This document shows, piece by piece, positions 1 through 12,269 of a DNA stretch of 64,000 nt. The notes beneath the pieces were generated by a model, which had not been told where the DNA came from, searched no databases, and saw only the letters and a program-made list of their open reading frames with translations. The position numbers and the translations under genes were made by a program. The DNA is from Numida meleagris (lineage: Eukaryota > Chordata > Aves > Galliformes > Numididae), in assembly GCF_002078875.1 (NCBI RefSeq), contig NC_034413.1:64024252-64088251 (forward strand). The letters run 5' to 3'. Numbering within the stretch: position 1 is the stretch's first letter; every line of letters begins with the position of its first letter.

Positions 1-1636
1 TTGAATCATTAAAATGAAACTTTACGTCTACAAATAAGATAGAATGTGTTAGAAAGGGGGGACTTTATAACTTTTTTTTAATAATAGAGTTAATTGCCTC
101 TGGAAAAAGAAATGTGTAGAAAAGAAAATGTTAGCTACTTTGAAAAACTTTTTTCATGGAGCAATCAGATTTCTTGAAATATATATATATTTAATGAAAT
201 TACTAGAATCTCTGGAAAAGGTTCACATTTTGACCTGCTGGAGCTTACTACAAGTTGATCCAAAGTAGACATGATACCACACCGGCTTTCTCACCTCTGT
301 GCTTCAGCTTAATATTTTTTATTACTGAATCTAGCATTTTAATTTCTTATATACTTCATTTCTATTCTCCTGATGTAAAATAAAATCAATTTTTAGATCT
401 TGATAGGGCACATGTAGCTCTTCTATATCACTGCACAAATGCAAACATGTAGATATCTTACTAAAATATCACCGTTTTGAAGATTTGCTATAAATGTTAT
501 TTAGATGAAAAATGATTATCAAAACAGTAAGATCTCATTCTGTAAAATTTTATTTTAGTCCAGACTCATTTAGAAGGCTACAGCTGTCAAACTTTGCATG
601 TTTCTCCCTGATCCTTGAAGCAGATGCACTTTGTTTGTTCTCATAATAAAACACGTGTCTGTCCTTTAGCTGATTAGCACATCAACGAGAATGTAAGATG
701 TTTGCTGTTTCAAAGGTTTGCACATCAAAGAGAACTTTAAGCAGCTTTGTGAAATTAATTTGATTTGTTAAAACCCCCAAACTGCAAAAGGATGGAGCTG
801 GAGGAGGTTATCAATGCCTTGAATCTTATATAACTAGTGCATATAAGTGGTCCAGATATGTATCTTTGCCTACAAGACACTTGCATTTTATGTATGTTTA
901 TCACTCTGGCTTTTCTAAATAACTCTCTTTATCTATACAAAGATAAAGGACACTGAGTCAGCCCACACACTAATGGCTCTTCACTCACTACATGGATCTC
1001 TCCCTCACAGCGGTGCAGCACAGAGCCCTTCTCTGTGCATGCCAGGGACTGCTCTAGGAAGGTCACTGCTCCTAAGAGTCACCAACATGGTGGGTATTCC
1101 TTGTGAACATGTCGACAGTGCTTAAGGCAGTGCTCCTATCCTTCTTAGGTTATCAAATAGCTAGATCTACTCTACCAGAAGTATTCCTGCCCGGTCCTGA
1201 AAAAAGCAATTTGCTTTCAGATTGTCACTGTTTCAGCTTACAGAACTGAGAGTTCATCCTGAACCTTTACGTATCATTCAGAGTTAAGAATAATTATTGC
1301 TGAAATCAGAATGCAGCCATGATAGAAACCAAAATCAGAATTGGAGTGAAAGATAAAGCAAAAAATGGTTATGAAAAATAAGTTTCAAATGTTGTTTTCA
1401 TTTATTAAATTGATTTCTATAAGTTTCTATAAATCCTTTAACACAAAATGACTAAACTTGGTAATTACTTTTTCAAATATTATTCGTTCCTCTACAGCAC
1501 TGAAAAGAAAAAAATACTCTTTCATAAAAGCCATATAGCAGGTGCTGTAAATATTCATTATAATGAAATGCTGAATTGCATCTGTTAGCTATAAACAATA
1601 CTGGGTTGAAATAATGCACATAACTTCTACAAGAGC
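1..1636. other. Non-coding AT-rich DNA, no gene seen
   Basis: No open frame here has a recognisable domain. The only simple repeat is a short AT run near 180-191. No CR1 tail, RNA gene or CpG cluster was seen. Confidence 0.6.
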
Positions 1637-2035
1637 TTGTCAACTGATCGTGGAAAGCTTGCATACCAACTTCCTAGCTGTCAGAAGCTTCCAAAGAAAC
1701 ATTTTTTTCCCATTTTAACTACAAGTCATATGACACTGCCTGCAGCAAGACAGACCTGTGAGCAGGCTGTGCTCCACGTGAACAGGGGAATGCAGGCACA
1801 GGAGCCTGCACCTGGGAGCTCTGCCACCACAGCAGCCCTGACGCCTGCAGACTGCTCAATCGCTTGGGCTTCCTCAGAAAAATTGCCCTCATTCAATGTA
1901 GTGTCAGAAAGGGAGGCAGTCAGCAGCTGCACGCATTCACACATTATCTGCAGTTCAAAAAGCAGCAGGGAAGTGGACAGAGAGCTCTGCCTGCACCGTA
2001 ATGAATTGGCAGCTCCCCTCCACAGAGAGCAATGA
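1637..2035 (+). other. GC-richer patch with a 132-codon open frame, probably non-coding
   Basis: This stretch is visibly richer in G and C than its flanks, especially from about 1,740 to 2,030, and holds one of the longest open frames of the window (plus strand, ATG or alternative start at 1,637, stop just after 2,032). The translation is rich in Ser, Ala and Glu, with no signal peptide, membrane segment, zinc-binding pattern or family motif that I recognise. A 72-codon frame overlaps it on the other strand, as is usual where GC content lowers stop-codon frequency. I see no good splice sites or polyadenylation context that would make it an exon. It could be a small regulatory patch, a decayed repeat or, less likely, a lineage-specific transcript. 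Confidence 0.25.
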
Positions 2036-5000
2036 GTTCATTGTCTGCTTGTGAACTGCAAGGTGAGAGACTGGGCAAAAGCAGAGGGGCACACCAAGGC
2101 CTTTCCTGCTATCTAGATCTCTTTATTCAGATGGTGCATGTGGATGTTTATGATTGTAAAAATCCGTCTAATATGTATTTTATGTTATTCATCTTATTTC
2201 TATAGTTTTGAAGCAAATATACTGGAACAGCAGCAGGCTCCCAATGTCATTGCATGTAAACCTGAGGACTTAAATATTTTTTTGAAAAGATCTGTGTAGT
2301 CAGGAAAATATTTAGGACAGCAAGCAGCAAAATCAAAAGAACAGTCCAAACTGAAATGAGGGAACATCTGCAAGAGTCCATGCAACAGCATCTTCACTAA
2401 CAGCCATTCAACCCATAACCTCATAGTAGACTACAAGTCCAGAGTTCCTCATGGACTCTTTTTGCTTCAAAAAGATGGAGTATTTTCTATTCAAAATAGC
2501 CAGAAATGATACAGTGAAGATCTAAATATGTGCCACTATATATAAGACAGTGTATTATATAAATTAAAATTGGCTGCAGGCAGGCATATTAAGTTGGTCC
2601 TCATAAGGATCGCCTAAACTCATATTGGTACTGTCTTATCCATGCAGCCAAAAGAATATTGAAGCACATTAGAGACACGCAGACTACTACGTGTGTGCTC
2701 TGAACTTAGTGTAGCAGTCAGAGGACTTACGTTAAAAGATCACCAGTGCTAATTCTCTGTAAATGTGCTCTACACAAACATGGAATCCTTAACCAATTCA
2801 CATTTCATAACCACCTCATTTTTTCCTGAAGTGCTTACCTCCACTCTTAAGATGAAATAAAAACATCATCACAGAAGCATGGAGTAATGTAGGTTGGCAT
2901 CACCCTCTGAATGTTGTTCAGGGACTTGTTAGGCTGAGATGCCAATATAGTTAGCATAGTCTTAAGGGAAAAAAAAAATAAAATCAACTTAGATTTATTT
3001 ACCTGCTTTCTGCATGTACAAAACCACACCACAGCCAGCCACCTCTCCACGTCAAAGAACCCAGCAAGGCATCTTCTAAGAGGCTTCCACAGCCTCAGTT
3101 AATGAACTAAATTTTTAAATTAAAAATACTATCTGCATGAGATCTACCTTCTTTTACAGGAAGGGATTTTTTAAACTTTAAAAGAATACTCACATCCCTT
3201 TAAGTTTTTCCTCTCTTCCTTATCTATATTCTGCTATCTCACAGCACTGACCTCAAAGACCAAAGGACTTTAGCAGTAATTCAACTTTAAATCAACTGCT
3301 AGGGAGTGTATGGGAGTAATGTCTCTCCACACTGCTGGAGGAAACAACCTCAACAAATCTCCAGTTTACACTGCATTGACATGCATTTAACCATTTTAGC
3401 ATTAAATCTGTTATACACTCTAATTGCCCCTACTTCTTCACAACTTCACTGTCTGATTAGAGAAATCATAAATGCAAACTTTTCCTTCTGGTAGATGAGT
3501 CACTATCATCAAAAGAAGACAGCACGTCTTCTTTTTTGTACGTTTTTGCAAGCCTTCCTGTAAACAGCATCAGAAATATTTTGGTAGAATTTGTTTATTG
3601 AATCTGTACTGGAGCAAAATCTACTTTAGAATCCTATTTTCCTCCTATTTTGGTCTACTGGCAGTGCAGTAGGTCTCTAGGCTCTTATAGCTGTGTCTCT
3701 TGATTAAAACTATACGCAGCCCAAGTTAGTTTATCTCATCAGACTGGGGCATGGATTGTAGGGAAGAAAAATCTTAAGGAATAGAGTGTAAAAATACTGG
3801 AAAAATAGTAACAAAACTCAGAAATCTAAACTCAAAAGACGTAACTAAAGAGCTTTTAAATAAATTAGTTTAATGCAGTACTTCTTTAGCAGACAGTACT
3901 TGCTATTGCATAGAATTACAACACTGTTTAAAAAGCTAGGACAGAAATAAGAATGATGCCAAATACATAAAAACACCATATCTTTGCTTATCCAGCTTTC
4001 CAGATTGTACTGTGGCTAAAAGAGAAATGAAGCCCTCAAAGGTGGATCTTCAGCGGGTTAACTACATGCTGCTTAACGGTATTGCTTAAGGTTCCATATA
4101 TTTTCTGAAGAGCACCAAAACACAACTCAAGGTCTCCACAACTAAGGCTGAGCTGGCAACCTTGTTATTGAGGACTTTCAGCAGCTAGACACAGCCCCTG
4201 TAACATCATTATTATCATAGTGTGTACCAGCCATGACAAGTAACCCAGCGATGTCAAGAGCAAAAGGGAATGTTTCAAGAAACAGGCAACTGATTCTATA
4301 CAGTCAGATAAAATCTTGGTGCTGGATCTTGGATCTGCAAAGGAAGAGAACAGTTCTTAGCCAAGAGGCACCCTCTTCTTCCCTGGCAATAGCAGGTACC
4401 AGGGAAAATTACCAGCATCAAAGCCACAAACATATTCATTACCCTGAGGAAACTATAAAGAAGGCAACAGGAGAGAGCTGGACCCACTCTTTCCCCAATT
4501 CCCTGCAGGTGGGCACCTTGGAGAAACAAGATAAACGAAAACATAGCTGATAGCAGCAAGGAGCTTAAGACTGAGAGAGCTGCTCTCTGCACAGTTTTTC
4601 GGATAGTCCAGAGAAATCATTACACAAGTGGTTCTGGGAATGGAGGAAGAGGCGCTGAACTTAGAACCTAACAAACTCCTGAGGGAAGATATATATGGAC
4701 ACAACTATCCTAACTGACCTTCCTAAAAACTAGAAGAATGGTAGCCTAGCAGAGCAATAATAGATTTTGATCTCAGGGAAGTCAAGATAAATCTGAGGCC
4801 ACTGAGGATATGGTGGATATATACCTCTATAAACAAAAAGGAATGTGACCTATGTATTTTTAAAACAAGCCAAGCAGATTGGAGTGGAAATCTCATGAAG
4901 TTTTATTTTAAGTAGTCTTGCAAGAGATTTTTCAGGCTCTTTGTGATGATTATGGGACTTTGCAGTATTTACAAGAGCCATACAGCGACATATCCAACAC

Positions 5001-8000
5001 CACTGCAAATCAGCTATGCAGACAAATACATTAGTATCAATATTTAAAAGGCAAAAGTCTGCAGCAGAATTTTTCATGGTACATTAGAAGATTTAGAAAC
5101 AAAATCTATTAGCATTCTTATGCACACAAAAGGTTAAATTAGGGGAGGCTAGAAGAATTAATAATTAGACATGGTAATACATATTAACAACAGGAAAATC
5201 TGCTACAGAAGACACAGACGTGGTTGGGAAAGATTGGTTTGAATTAAAAAGATTCAAGTGCTAGTTGTTTTCAAAGGAAAGGGGTCATCCTTGCACGATG
5301 TTATTTGTACTTTTATCCCAAGCACGCAATCTTTACCCATTCATTTTGTATTACAATAAGAAAATATCTGGGTGTCTGTTTCCATCACAAGTATATGAAA
5401 GATCTGCTTTCTGTCTCAGCTGATACTTTTTGAATGAATCAGAACATTGGCTCTGAGCAAGACACACTGCAGCAGCATGCTGCACAGGGCTCTGCTGTAT
5501 GCTGCTCCATGGCAGAAGAGAAAATCAGTTTCCTGATTTTGATCCCCTATTTCTTTTCTTAGGGACCAACCATGCTTGTAAAATCTTGGCAATGTTATAG
5601 ACAATTACGTGCTGGACAGGAACTGTTATGACCACCATTGTCATTTGTGCAAGGATGATACGATGGGACGAGGAAGACATACACCTCCCTCTCCTTCTTC
5701 ACATGCAGTCACAGAGCCCAATCTGAGCACTGCTCTCTGCCCATCAGTCTCTCCCTCTGGAGGTGGAATGGGTCATCTAGTCATTGCTGAGCAGGAAATC
5801 TCTTAACAGCAGGGGCAGTTCCCAGAAGAGAAGGGTCATCAACAAATGCATCAACAGGGCTGACACCCTTCAGCAGATCCGCAGAGTAATTTGCTCTCTC
5901 AGTTTCAGCATTGGATTTAAACTCCCTGGAGCTTAATGCAGCTTGCTGGCACAGGAGCAGGGAGGCTGCACTCACACAGATATTATTGCCCAGACTACAC
6001 AAATTCTTTGAGTAATAAGCAAATTTGATCACCAGGGACTTTAAGATGGTCTCCCTCTCAACTGCAGGCTGCACCTGTAGTGGTTATCTTCTGCAAAGAG
6101 GCTGCCATGTCCAGTTCTGGCAGTGGCTGCAAGCGCAGGAGCTGTGACTCCCAGTTTGAATTCATTGTCAGCTTGGCATCACACTGTTATAAGCAGCATT
6201 TCAGAATAGAACAGTACAATCCTACATCCTTGTCAGATTCATACCCGCACTACAGATACCATTTTGCTCTTATGCATGCTCCTATATCTTCCTGAGCTCC
6301 ATATGGTAGATATTTGCAAGGAAAGGCTCTGTCCATTTTGAAAGGCTTCTCTTCAGTCCTTTACATGGCCGCTTGGAAAACAGGAAGTCTTCAGACTCAA
6401 CAGATATATCAGGGCATCAATGAATAATATCTTTCTTTAAGAAGGTTTGATGATTATCTGAGGCAGCAAATTATGTCTCCAAGGTTTGCTCTGTTCAGCT
6501 GGAGAGGCAGCAACTCAGCACTTCTATTCATCCCATCTCCAGAAGTGGAACTGCCCATCTGCCCCAGTGTCCTTACCCCTAGAAGCAGCTGTGGTGCAAG
6601 GAATGACAGGGAAATACAGGCAGCCCAGTGAGGAAAACAAAACCACAGAGCCCCTGATCAAACTCGTGGGAGAAAGGAGGAACAAGGTAAAAATATGGAA
6701 CTATAATTAGTGAATTCTCTGAGGACGGAAGTGGTGAAAAAACATCAGTTTTCAGAAGCAAAGAGTTATTAAGAAAAAGGATGCACTAGAGATCAAGGAA
6801 GCTGATTCGAAGTCAGAGCCCAATATCAACTTCACAAGTACGAAATGGGAGACATTTTCAGTTACTTTGTGTACTGAATATAAACCAAAATCTAGAGATT
6901 AAATGTCAACAAATGAAGGCAAAGCATTAATCTATTGTACCATATCACCTCACTCTCAAATCACTAACAAGCCACTATCTATCTTATCTCTACATCACTT
7001 ATTGATAATCTCCATTTGTCTCATCAAGAGAAGGGACAATCCATTCAGGACACAGCACACATCATTGTAAGCAGAAAGAAATACTTTGCGATAGCTGCCA
7101 GCACATTGACTCTGTGGGCTACAGGGAGACTGCGCCTTGCTCTAGCATGAAAGTACTTAACAGAAAAGGATAAAAAGCATTATTTTATATGTTCTGTGCA
7201 TACATCTCTCTCTGCACAACTCTTTCTCCTTGGAGAACAGCAGGAATGGTTCTTTCTTAGTACCTGCGGAAAAGAGAGCCAAGTCTGAAATCACTCTTTC
7301 ACAGCCCACAGCAACACACAACTCACACAACTGCTCGTGTCAGTATCTGGGCAAGCAAGCTTAAATGACTGGAGCTCTGATGACATTATGCAAACTCTAG
7401 AACACCTGTCCATGAATACTGTGGGCTGTGCTTTTTGTGGAGAGGCTTTCAAGAAGACAGCCAAAGAGCTATACTTAAGAGCTTCTCAAGAAGCCAAATT
7501 CTCCATGGAGCCAGTAACATCACTAGGTTCCTCAAAGGGAAACATGAGATATTGTCATTTACGATCATTGCATTTTAAAAGGTAGAGGAGATTGTTTTGT
7601 ATTTATTCATTTCATACTTGTCTATCATCACAATCACTTATGATTTCTGGTCTCTTAACCACTACCACTACAGCAGATGTGACATTCTTGAGCAGGAGAA
7701 CACTGGTATTAAAAGTCAAAGGAAAGCATTGGATGTTGTGGCCATGGTGTTATTTATGATGCGTCCATTACTTTTTGAAGTCAAACCAACCAGAATCATA
7801 AAGACATTTTTGAAGCTTTAAAATTCCAGCAGATTCAGGCACACAGAGTGTATTAAAAACAACTTTTATTTAATTAAAATTCTGATCACTCTTTTTACTT
7901 TGTAAACTAAAAACTACGATTTCTTAACGCATTTGTGTAACAAAAAGATTCTCTGGCAAACATCAAGGCCAAAAACAAAACAGAAGAAATCACAAAGTGC

Positions 8001-10420
8001 AGAAGGTCCTAGAACTGGTCACCACCGGTGGCAGATAATAGAATGGTGGACCATTATAATCTGTCCCTGTGTGCCTGCACTCTAGTCCGTGGGGAATAAG
8101 TAGGCAGTAGAAGAAGCAGACTGTAGATTAGAAAGGAAAATTATGTAGAGAAGGCAACTGAAAAGCTAAGCTTCTTGGTGAGTTTCCCACCAACATTTTA
8201 TCTCAACGTTACGGCATAAAACAAAAATCTTATGCCTTGCTAGGTTAACTACACAGAGAACAAATAAATTGCAAGCTGGGCTGAGGAGATGTAAAATCAA
8301 TGCTATAAATGTGTGTCAGAGCTAATATTGGCTCATATTTCTAATCTTTACAGCATTTAACCTGCACCTCAGGGAAGTGCATAATTATTACATCAATAAT
8401 GAATTTTAAGGTCATTGAGATAACAGCAACTGAGAAAGTCTCATAATATTGTTATGATGAAGTCTAAAAAAACACAGTACTTTACAGCAAAAACAGATAG
8501 TTTGGCCAAAATTCTGCCCTACCTACTTACGGTCTTGTCAAGCGTAATATTTGTGCTCTACTTATTGCAGTAGTTAGAACTACAGGGTTACTGAATTTTA
8601 AAAGAAAAATCACAGAACAGAAAGTCAGAAAGTTGACTAATAGTGAAGTTCAGATAAAAGCATTAGTCATAACCGAATAATCAGTTAAAGTCTGAAGGTA
8701 AGTTCACTGTTAAATCTGAGGAAACAACATTTACAGTGCTGTAGAAACAGCAAATTATTTACATATGCAATGCACTATTTACCTTGTAATGCATAAGTGT
8801 ACTTTCTAACATAAATGCATTATAATTAGTTCAAATAATACATTTATGCATCCTCTGTGTTTATCAGAAATGTACAAAGCAAGTAGATAAAATTGCCTTT
8901 ACTGGGTAATATTTCAGGATTGCTGCAGTGTGTGCCAGACATCCCAAGAGTTTACATTCATGGATAAGGGATGGACTGTGTTGATAAGCACAAAATCAGA
9001 CTGATATGAGTCTTAGCTTAGTCCTTAATGCTAAAGTCTCTGTAAATGTGTAAGGTGGAGTCAGGAGATAGCAGACAAATGTCACATTTGAACAAACGAC
9101 ACTGGGAAAAAACTAGCTGGAAGTCCTAGAAATAGGACTACAGTGAGGGAGCAAGACCACAAGCGAAGCTGCTTCCCAGATAGCATCTATACTTCATTCA
9201 GGACAAGATGGAGGAACACAGATTAGAAACATCTCCACATTGCTCCATCACAGAGAGGAAAATGCTTTTAATGGAATTATAAAAGCCTGAGATAACATAA
9301 GCATATTCAGGTCATTCAAGCCATCCTCTGTCACTTCTGGAACTGCACTATGCCACGTGACAAACATGTCTGCACTTTGTCCAGATAAATTTCAAGTGAC
9401 AGGAGAGGCCGGGAGTAGGCCAGAAGGCAATACCAGCATTCATTCCATTGGCTTAAAGGAAAGAATAATGCCCATACAGCAGTAACAGTTGTACTAGCAA
9501 TGATGGCTGTTGAGTACAACCAGTACTGTGTTTGTTTAATGGAATGTGGGAGCTCCAGTCACATTTAATTATACTCAAACTGTTTGTTCCTCATGGGCAT
9601 ATTTCTCCTGCATTATATTCCAGGCCTTTTTTGATATGCTTTGTGCCATTGTACTAGTTAACACAGTATCTTACTATGTAACAGATTGATTCCTGTCCTA
9701 CTGAAAACTAATTCCATTTTTTCCCCATTTAATGAATTGTATAGGCACTTAAGCACTTCCCAGTTTTATAAACAAATCCACATCAACAACAACAACAACA
9801 AAAAGAAATTATCTAGATAATTTCCTGCTGAGCCCTACCACTGATGTGCTCTCATCAGTTGCCATTATATTTACAAGCACATTTCCGCTTCTCAGTTTTC
9901 TTAGCATTAACAAGGTTCTTATTACTTCAGAAAAACCAGCACAAGTTATTCATACAGCTGTTTGCAAGTCACGTTAACCTCATCTTTGGTCATTTAATAA
10001 ATGAGACTGCTTCTTTTTGAGCAATGCTTCATTTTCAGTATGTGATAAATGTAACAGAAAGACCTATGTACACATCCTCAAACCACAAATCATGGATTGT
10101 CTTCCCATGCATCATGTTTGTTAAATTGTTATAATAGAATTCACTTGTTTTGATATTTTGGCATTATAACCTCTTCTTCTCAAGTCTCAACTGAGGTCCT
10201 ACTTAGTTTTGTTCAATCCTTTCTTTTTCTGTTATGAACAAATTAACATTAAGGGATTGTTATAAAATGTATTGTAGATAAAGCCTTAAAAAGGACAGCC
10301 TAACAGAAATAAACTAGTGCTTACTTAGTAAAACACCTAGCAAGATGTAACACACTTTCTCTACAAATGTTTCCCAGTAATCCCTGCAATTTCAAACAGC
10401 CCTAGATAGTCACCTTACAG
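2036..10420. other. Unique-looking non-coding DNA, no gene seen
   Basis: Roughly 8.4 kb with only short unrelated open frames (up to about 97 codons) and no motif I recognise. It holds a short (CAA)n run at 9,782-9,804 and no identifiable CR1 fragment. No RNA gene or CpG island was seen. Confidence 0.6.
9782..9804 (+). repeat. (CAA)n microsatellite
   Basis: About six CAA triplets in a row followed by an A run. It is a simple repeat with no coding context. Confidence 0.85.
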
Positions 10421-10680
10421 AACTATAGAATTATTAAGGTTGGAAAAGAACACTAAGATCACAAAGTCCAACAGTCAACCCATCCCCACTATGCCCACCA
10501 ACCACATCCCTCAGTGCCACATCTCCACAGTTCTTGAACACTTCCAGTGACTCCACCACCTCCCTGGGCAGCCTGTGGCAGTGCCTCACCACTCTGAGAA
10601 TAAATTTTTCCTAATATTCAACCTGAGCTTCCCCTGGCACAACTTGAGGCTGTTCCCCCTTGTACTATTGCTTTTTCTCA
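10421..10680 (-). mobile_element. CR1 LINE fragment, 5'-truncated
   Basis: Read on the minus strand this ends in a degraded CR1 tail. On the plus strand that appears as a tail remnant, then AGGTTGGAAAAGA, then the 'aagtccaac' segment, 'ctccaccacctccctgggca' and 'acttgaggctgttcccc', all hallmarks of the avian CR1 3' region. About 260 bp remain, against a full-length element of several kilobases, which fits ordinary truncated target-primed insertion. The terminal octamer repeat is mutated, so this copy is fairly old. It is non-coding and certainly inactive. The upper boundary near 10,680 is approximate. Confidence 0.92.
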
Positions 10681-12053
10681 TGCACTTCCCTGAAAAAATA
10701 ACTCTGGGAACCACCACAAACTGCACTGTTTTGGAAGCCCTACTTTAGGGAAAGAGATGGAACTAGAAATAAAAAAAACTTGGGAGTGACTGGCAGCAGC
10801 AGCACTTGGCAGAAGACTCACAAAGCAAAAAAACATCTTCTTCCTTCAAATGTTTAAATCAATGCTGAGGAGTGAAGTAGGATCTGCTCCTTTCTAGAGG
10901 TCAGCCTCAAAACAAACAGAGCTCAACGTTTGCCAGATGTGGAGAAACACTGCTGCAGTCAGCACTCAGACACAGCACCACAAAGGCTCTCAGGGAATAG
11001 AGATGGGTGAAGTATACATAGAAAGATGGAAAAAAATATAAAAGATTATTCAGCTTCAAAGGTGGCTGTATTTCTAGGTCCTGGGAACCCAACACTAATG
11101 AAATAGGAAAGTTATGCTTCAGCTGATGGCTCAGGAAACTATTCATGCTAATGCCAAAAAGAAAACATCTATTAGGGCAATTAGTACTGTCCCCATCCCA
11201 AGCCATGCATGCTGTGCTGCACAGATGATCAGGGAACTGGCAACAGGTGGAGAGGGAGCTTAAAAAGAAGCAAAAATATCTAAAGGTCCAAAGAGAAACA
11301 TTCAGCAATGCTCAGCACAGCTGCTGGAGAGTAAATGAAGTCTCTATTTTTTACCGTTTTAAGTTACACAACGTGCAGTTTCCAAGTCCTGATCTAAAAG
11401 AAGGGTTTCCCATTATCTCCTGCACCAGTGGAAATTATTTACCCTCACAGCAACTCATCCTGAGAGCTGCAGTACATCTGCAACTGAATACAGCCTCTCA
11501 TGTATTTTACACTTCCCAGTCATAATTATGTATAGCATTTCACCAACAGATACAGCTTTCCTGTGCAACCTCACCAGTAACACCCACAAAGCTTAAATAC
11601 TGGGAAACCAAACAGCGTATCTGTTAGTACTGAGCTGGGAAGCAGTGTGAAGTGTCACAGAACAACTTGTGTGGGACCTCCAGCAAGCTCTGGTACAGGG
11701 AGAGCATTACATGAAAACTGCTGCTTCACAGAGGACAGTGCTTACTGCAGGTTCAGGAGTAATGTCAGAAAAGAAAGATGCTGGTGTTAAAATAAAAAAA
11801 AATGCAGAACAAGCTTGGACTCAAACTTCCCTCATCTTTTTCCATATCCTTTTAAACACAGTCCCTATACAGGGGATTTGTTTGGGGTCAGTATTTAGGA
11901 AAACTCCTAGTAACTATTCCTTACATGTCACTGCTTTACAGAGTCCCACAATGTCTCCTTCAGCTTGGGATATTTAAGGTAAATAGTTTTTAACCAACCT
12001 GTGTTTTTTAATGTAATTAACTAATAAGAACTATAAATATAATTTTTTTTTAA
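10681..12053. other. Non-coding DNA with a chance 133-codon antisense frame
   Basis: The minus-strand frame at 10,907-11,308 is among the longest in the window. Its product is a low-information mix of Phe, Leu, Ser and Cys with no clear domain, and it starts within AT-rich unique DNA. An overlapping plus-strand frame (11,247-11,525) is equally unremarkable. I treat both as chance. Nothing else was seen. Confidence 0.5.
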
Positions 12054-12269
12054 AGACCATTCAAAATTAGTATTGATGATTATCGCATCTTCCCTCAAGG
12101 CGGGAGCACAGAGCCTGCAAACCCCATATGTTGTGAAGGGCAAAGTTCGGGTCCGAGAAAATTTGTGGGGAAGCTGAAGGATTGCAAGAAGCCTCTCACT
12201 GAGGACCTTCTACTATATGCACAGGTTTCAGAGTTCAATCATCACCTAATAATGATAAAAATAAATTTC
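12054..12269 (+). other. CpG-enriched patch with a 72-codon stop-free frame
   Basis: Between two stop codons (TAA at 12,051 and TGA at 12,270) this frame stays open for 72 codons without needing an ATG start. A second plus-strand frame begins at ATG 12,076 and runs 33 codons to TGA at 12,175. Four CpG dinucleotides fall within about 72 bases (12,084-12,155), notable in a window where CpG is rare. A nine-T tract ending in AAAG at 12,055 precedes the open frame and resembles a splice acceptor, but no convincing donor follows. I do not recognise either product. It could be a decayed exon, a piece of an old LTR or processed pseudogene, or a regulatory patch. Confidence 0.3.

Noticed and set aside
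10907..11308. 133-codon minus-strand frame
   Set aside because: No recognisable motif, AT-rich context, no splice or start context; chance frame.
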